The notes beneath the pieces were generated by a model. That model searched no databases and was not told the origin of the DNA. It saw only the letters and a list, made by a program, of their open reading frames with translations. A stretch of 64,000 nt of DNA from the NCBI RefSeq assembly GCF_037392515.1, contig NC_090288.1, positions 1,054,001-1,118,000 of the forward strand, read 5' to 3'. This stretch comes from Haliotis asinina. Lineage: Eukaryota; Mollusca; Gastropoda; Lepetellida; Haliotidae. Below are positions 59,730-64,000 of this stretch, one piece after another; position 1 is the first letter of the stretch, and each line of letters opens with the position of its first letter. The position numbers and the translations under genes are program-made.

Positions 59730-61492
59730 ATGCGTCTGTTCCTCGTCCTCCTGCTTGTGGCCGTGGTTCTGATGTCGGAATCGGACGCCTGGAGAAGATT
59801 CAGGTTAAGGGTGCGCGGCCGGCGTTTACTTCGAACCGCTGGACGGGTGTACCGAGTTTACAGGCGATACAAACACATCATCAACCCAGCCGTCGGTAAG
59901 CCAGTACAGAAAGATGTTCTACAAACATGTTTAAGACTTCATACCTCTCAGTATATCAATATTTCTTGAGGACATCAGTTCATTTATTTGAAGATTATCT
60001 GTGGTAATAATGTGGGATCCACTTATTTCTGCCATAAGTAGAATCAAGGCACAGCAGAAGACAATGGTGGTCGTCGTCGTTTAGAATGTAATCAAAGTTT
60101 GGACATTTTTGGCATGCATTAGTTTTGCTATATCGCATTTTCTCTCCTTGAGTCCCATCCGGGATCTATAAAATGTGTAACTAGACGTCAAACCCACTCT
60201 GAAAAGTATCAAAGGTCGAAAGCTATTAATACACTGTACCTTTCAGTAAGTGATGACTTTTAATAGTAAAAAGTGTCCACATTATGTGTTTCTCCTTTGT
60301 TTTCAATGTGAACATCATCAACGGATTTGAACGCCAACATACTGAAGACCGTTCACTAAGAGACTGATAAACAGGTGGAACCATTAGACTAAGAAACAAG
60401 TTAGCTTATGAAGAAATGCCAAAATTCAGGTGTCTTATTTAACAAAGAAATAATGTTCTTGGGTGTTTGAGTGATCGAATGAGTTATAATTGTGCTTCTT
60501 TGAAAACACGTTCAGTTAAATAGGCGGTTTTCATTGTACTGAGGACTCAACTCTGAAACATGAATTACTGTGTTTGGAAGTACTGTTTCATCTGTTCTGA
60601 GAAATATTGAAATAGTCAAGGGGACAGAATCCTGTTATTATCAGTCTTAACAAACCGTAGCAATATGTGTTTGTTTTTCCTTTCTGTGTGAAAAAATCTC
60701 ATTGTGTTAGTTTGAAGCCATTGCTTTGTAACTTTTGCTACTGCGCGAGAATATATTTGTGTGTTCTTTGCTTTCAGGAGCCCTAGTTGGTAAGCGAAGT
60801 ATTGACGACCTCGATAAGAACAAGGATGGCAATATTGACCAATCAGAAGCTGAGGAACTGATGGAGAGAAGGGCGGCCGAGGATCTACTTTCACTTGCTG
60901 ATGAAAACGGTAAACTTGACTCACCGTTCACATAATGACGATATATACAGTCCCTGTAACCCTGACTTTAATCACAAGTTATTTCATTGTGAACATGAAA
61001 ATAATGCTTAAGTAATGAAGAGATTTGGACTGATCATTTCAACAATTTCAGATGATTCAAACGTGAGTTTGGAGGAGTTCTCGAGGAGCATCCATGACTT
61101 CATGACCATAGATTCAGGTAATCGGACATGACGAGTTGAATTGTACTGGTTTTGTACAATCGAACATTACAGATAAATTGTATACGTTGTTGCACATAAC
61201 ATTAACTTGAAATGTTCATATTCAAGTGAAGTCTAAAGCTGATATTAACAGTGTTCTTCATATATTACATTCTATCAAAAACATGAAAACATGTGCTACA
61301 GTGGAAACAGACCGAGGATCGTAATCAGGAATCATCCACAACCAGTCCTCGGGACTGCAAGATTGGATTTGAAGTATGGCTGAACTATAGTTGTCTGTGT
61401 ATATTGTAATCTGTGCCTAATGTTTCTTTTCAGACCCTGATTTGCAAAATGTACTGGAGAAGGAGTTTGCTGACGCTTTTGACTCAGAGTAA
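59730..61492 (+). CDS. Cationic peptide / EF-hand precursor, copy E
   Basis: Coding exons 59730-59895, 60778-60909, 61052-61117 and 61434-61492; introns of 882, 142 and 316 nt, GT-AG and phase 1. The 140-residue product has: signal peptide 1-20 (MRLFLVLLLVAVVLMSESDA); cationic peptide from Trp21 (WRRFRLRVRGRR, then RVYRVYRRYKHIINPAV), 12 Arg and 1 Lys, no acidic residue; Gly60-Lys61-Arg62, predicting dibasic cleavage and an amidated Val59; then a strongly acidic tail with a canonical EF-hand loop DKNKDGNIDQSE and a second EF-like loop DENDDSNVSLEE that is completed across the exon 2/3 junction; end FADAFDSE. The layout resembles tunicate styelin/clavanin precursors (signal, amidated helix, anionic tail), but those lack EF-hands. 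Role as a secreted antimicrobial or membrane-active peptide is inferred; a neuropeptide-like role is possible. Confidence 0.88.
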
Positions 61493-61811
61493 TGATCCTT
61501 ATCACAGTGTTTATTACAAGATTTCAATAATAATGTGGGTACACTAGAACTGTCTCGTGTCTGTTCTTCATACTTAGGGAATCAGAGTTGCGTCCCTTAG
61601 TAGTGTCAAAATCCGATGATGGATATACCATGCTACAACCATGAGGGAAGGTACACCTACAACCGTCATAATTACAATACACAGCGGGACTGTTACACAA
61701 TACAGCGCCACGGAATAGCACTGTAATGTTTAAGGAAATGTGGCGAGTGGAGTTGATTGTATCGCTGCTACCCTGTCATCTGTTTATAGTCACGTTCCAA
61801 TTGTGATGACA
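61493..61811. other. 3' flank of gene E
   Basis: Conserved among gene copies; reads AATAATAA where A and B have AATAAATAA. No other gene. Confidence 0.5.
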
Positions 61812-61893
61812 TCGGTGAAAATGTGAGTGTATCCTGCACCACTGCAGGGACCCGTCATGAATACATCCAATGTATATCAATACGTTTGAACAG
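61812..61893. repeat. 82-bp inverted repeat bounding spacer X (left, after gene E)
   Basis: Pairs with the reverse complement of 63876-63957; 2146 bp from outer end to outer end. Confidence 0.85.
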
Positions 61894-62589
61894 TTGTCCC
61901 CCTTAGCTGTGTCAAAACTCATTTATGGACACACCATGCTACAACCATAAAGAAAATTGGAAGAAATTGTACCTCACAGTAACATTCGTAGTCTTTCCTT
62001 AATTGTGTACCATATGTTGACTTTGGAATACACTTTCTAGTTTAAAGTAGAGATTCTGTTGCTTTTGAGGGGTTAAGTCCCACTTCAGAGGAATATGAAT
62101 TAAGTTAAACACATCACATCACAACACAACAGAACTCGAAACAGCACAACACACAGTGAGCGGGATTCCAACTGTACAGTATCCTCTAACATCAATGTCC
62201 AACACCGACATCTATATGACATTATACTCTCAACTAGTGGTCATACATATACTGTGAAAATCGCATCTGTTTTATAATAACATGGTTATAAGTTTTTCAG
62301 ATGCATCAAATACATTTAGTATTTTTTTCTTCATTGTCCAAATTGTGGGGTTAAATGAACATCATACTTTGACAGGTAAAAATATATGAGTTACTATTCT
62401 ATTGTTGCGTTGTTTCTTACATGCTGGTGTTTGTTACATCAACCAACTCATTTTAAAGAGTTATAGTAAAGTGTGCAATATGAGCACAGAAACATCAAAC
62501 CAGCTCTTAAGAGGCATTGTATCTTGAAATGTCATACTTCTATATACACTCCTTTCACATTAATATCCCCTAGAGATTAATCAGTGGTA
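61894..62589. other. Spacer X after gene E, gene-proximal part
   Basis: Nearly identical to 50530-51239. No gene seen. Confidence 0.5.
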
Positions 62590-63200
62590 TAAGACGGATT
62601 CTTTCTATTGCTGGTCGGCGGGTTGGTGTCGGATCTCCCCCAATAGCCATCGGGCATGAGAACTCTGCTTTTGGTCTTGAAATCCTGTCAGATCAGTGCA
62701 TTGATTATCAACTTCCTCAGGAATTCTGAAACTAATTCTATATTTTATAGTGAGCAATGTCAAAAATTGATTTTTGTAGTATGCTGCAACTGACGTTTTA
62801 TAATCGGTAGAATAATTTATCAACTAGCTAGGATAGTTACTAGCTCCATCCTCGAAGAGGGTGAAGTACTGTGAATGATTGTCCTCCTGAAAGGGTACGC
62901 TAGTCCCGAAATTCAGTTTAGCCCTACATAGGATTTTGATCTTAGAATATTTCTTGTTTTATTATGGCTAAATATCAGTAATATCGCAAATGGTTGAAAG
63001 GATGGTACAAATCCAGCTAGAGTCCATGCAGGTAGCCAAAGTACTGTAAGTCCCCATGGTTCTTAGAGAGGTGATCGACCTTAGGTTACTAGCGATCCTC
63101 AGCCTTTTTTAAGTCCCGGTATGACTGAAATACTGTCTGCTGTGACTATAAACTTTAACTCGTTAACTCACTCACTCACTCACTCACTCACTCACACTGT
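62590..63200 (+). mobile_element. LINE 3'-end fragment with (CTCA)n tail, after gene E
   Basis: Inverted counterpart of 36800-37440, tail (ACTC)n at about 63163-63195. Confidence 0.6.
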
Positions 63201-63875
63201 CAGTAAGCTTAGATATGTTGTAGATCCACTGTATCCCTACTTTAATCCCAGTGTACGTGACATAATTCCAGTAGGCCAGTAAACTTACTTAAATCACCCC
63301 ATTGTGACAATTATTTATAGGTTCAATGAATCATTAATTAGACATACCTTTTAACACACACAAAAATATGTGTGTGTTGATCAACTGATCAACTATTCCG
63401 CTGAGGGTGGGGCCCTCCATCGCAAACACATTTTGAAACGAGAAAAGGGATGGAAATTACATTCCCAAGCCTCCCAGGATATTATCTTTCATCAGAACCG
63501 CAAGTCTCTCATGCAGCCCATTTCCTCGTTATCAACAAAAACGGGAAGGTCAAAAATCCGGACAACCAGAAACTTGGGGAGCTAATGGCGCCTTAGCAAC
63601 AAGCCATATCACGGTGACGGAAAGATGCGATCTGTTTGGATGAAGAACGATCAGTAGTAACCATGCATAATGATGTGTTGTGTTGTGCTAGGTGTAGTAA
63701 GTGTTATTAACTGTTTGTTGATAACTGAATGAAAAGTGTATGGAATTCTCGTTTTGTCTGCAGTTATCTGTGACAGCTGATGTTTAGGTGTGTGGCATCG
63801 ATGTTCGTTGTGTAACAATGTTCTCAATGTAATGCATTGTATGTAAATAATAATAAAGGTAATCTTGCATAGCTC
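63201..63875. other. Spacer X after gene E, distal part
   Basis: Reverse complement of about 36133-36790. Frames of 71 and 77 codons occur (63370-63585 plus; 63651-63884 minus) with no protein features I can support. Confidence 0.5.
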
Positions 63876-63957
63876 CTGTTCCAACGTATTGATATACTTT
63901 GGATGTATTTATGACGGGTCCCTGCAGTGGTGCAGGATACACTCACATTTTCACCGA
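63876..63957. repeat. 82-bp inverted repeat bounding spacer X (right, after gene E)
   Basis: Starts CTGTTCCAACGTATTG and ends ACACTCACATTTTCACCGA. The remaining bases to 64000 match the reverse complement of about 36008-36050, so the duplication continues past the window. Confidence 0.85.
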
Positions 63958-64000
63958 GACGTGTTGTGTTTACAAAGAAAATGTGATATTAGAGCCTGCC

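Larger units (their letters stand above)
46300..61800. repeat. Right arm of large inverted duplication
   Basis: Mirror of the left arm on the plus strand: gene D, truncated spacer X, I/Nimb-type LINE, gene E. After E a second, more complete X follows (61812-63957). Gene D and its promoter are more diverged than the other copies, so the arms have either aged unequally or been homogenised by gene conversion at B/E and C/E. Confidence 0.8.

Overview
This looks like nuclear DNA of a gastropod mollusc, most likely an abalone-type vetigastropod. The evidence is spliced genes with GT-AG introns, a dispersed repeat with a (CTCA)n tail that I recall as abundant in abalone, several clades of non-LTR retrotransposon, and a Polinton-like element. 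The species call rests on memory of that repeat and is inference. No bacterial, plasmid or CRISPR features were seen.

The host content is one small gene family in five copies. A and B (at 10.7-12.4 and 26.4-28.0 kb) and C (41.9-43.7 kb) are on the minus strand. D (47.1-50.1 kb) and E (59.7-61.5 kb) are on the plus strand. Each copy has four coding exons with identical exon lengths (166, 132, 66 and 59 nt) and all introns in phase 1, giving a 140-residue secreted precursor. The precursor runs: 20-residue signal peptide, arginine-rich cationic peptide of about 39 residues (about +13, no acidic residues), a Gly-Lys-Arg site that predicts cleavage and C-terminal amidation, then a very acidic tail with a pair of EF-hand-like calcium loops. 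I do not recognise it as a named family. By layout it is a candidate host-defence peptide precursor.

The array is built by duplication. Positions 1-15541 and 15542-31125 are direct tandem units of about 15.5 kb, about 98-99% identical in the parts compared by eye. From about 31 kb the pattern turns into a large inverted duplication centred near 45-46 kb: gene C, spacer X, LINE, gene B on the left mirror gene D, spacer X, LINE, gene E on the right. C and D are divergently transcribed.

Mobile DNA fills the rest. An I/Nimb-type LINE (endonuclease, reverse transcriptase, RNase H and zinc-knuckle ORF1) sits just upstream of genes A, B and E in the gene's orientation; the copy at 29270-34933 has a perfect 13-bp target duplication. 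An older L1-like LINE lies between the genes in units 1 and 2 and is split by a Polinton-like element of about 4.8-5.0 kb with 100-bp terminal inverted repeats and a 6-bp target duplication; that element carries an initiator tRNA-Met gene. A CR1/L2-like LINE with a degraded 2A motif lies next to gene C. A further LINE relic lies in the first coding intron of gene D. Spacer X is bounded by 82-bp inverted repeats and contains a separate LINE 3' end.
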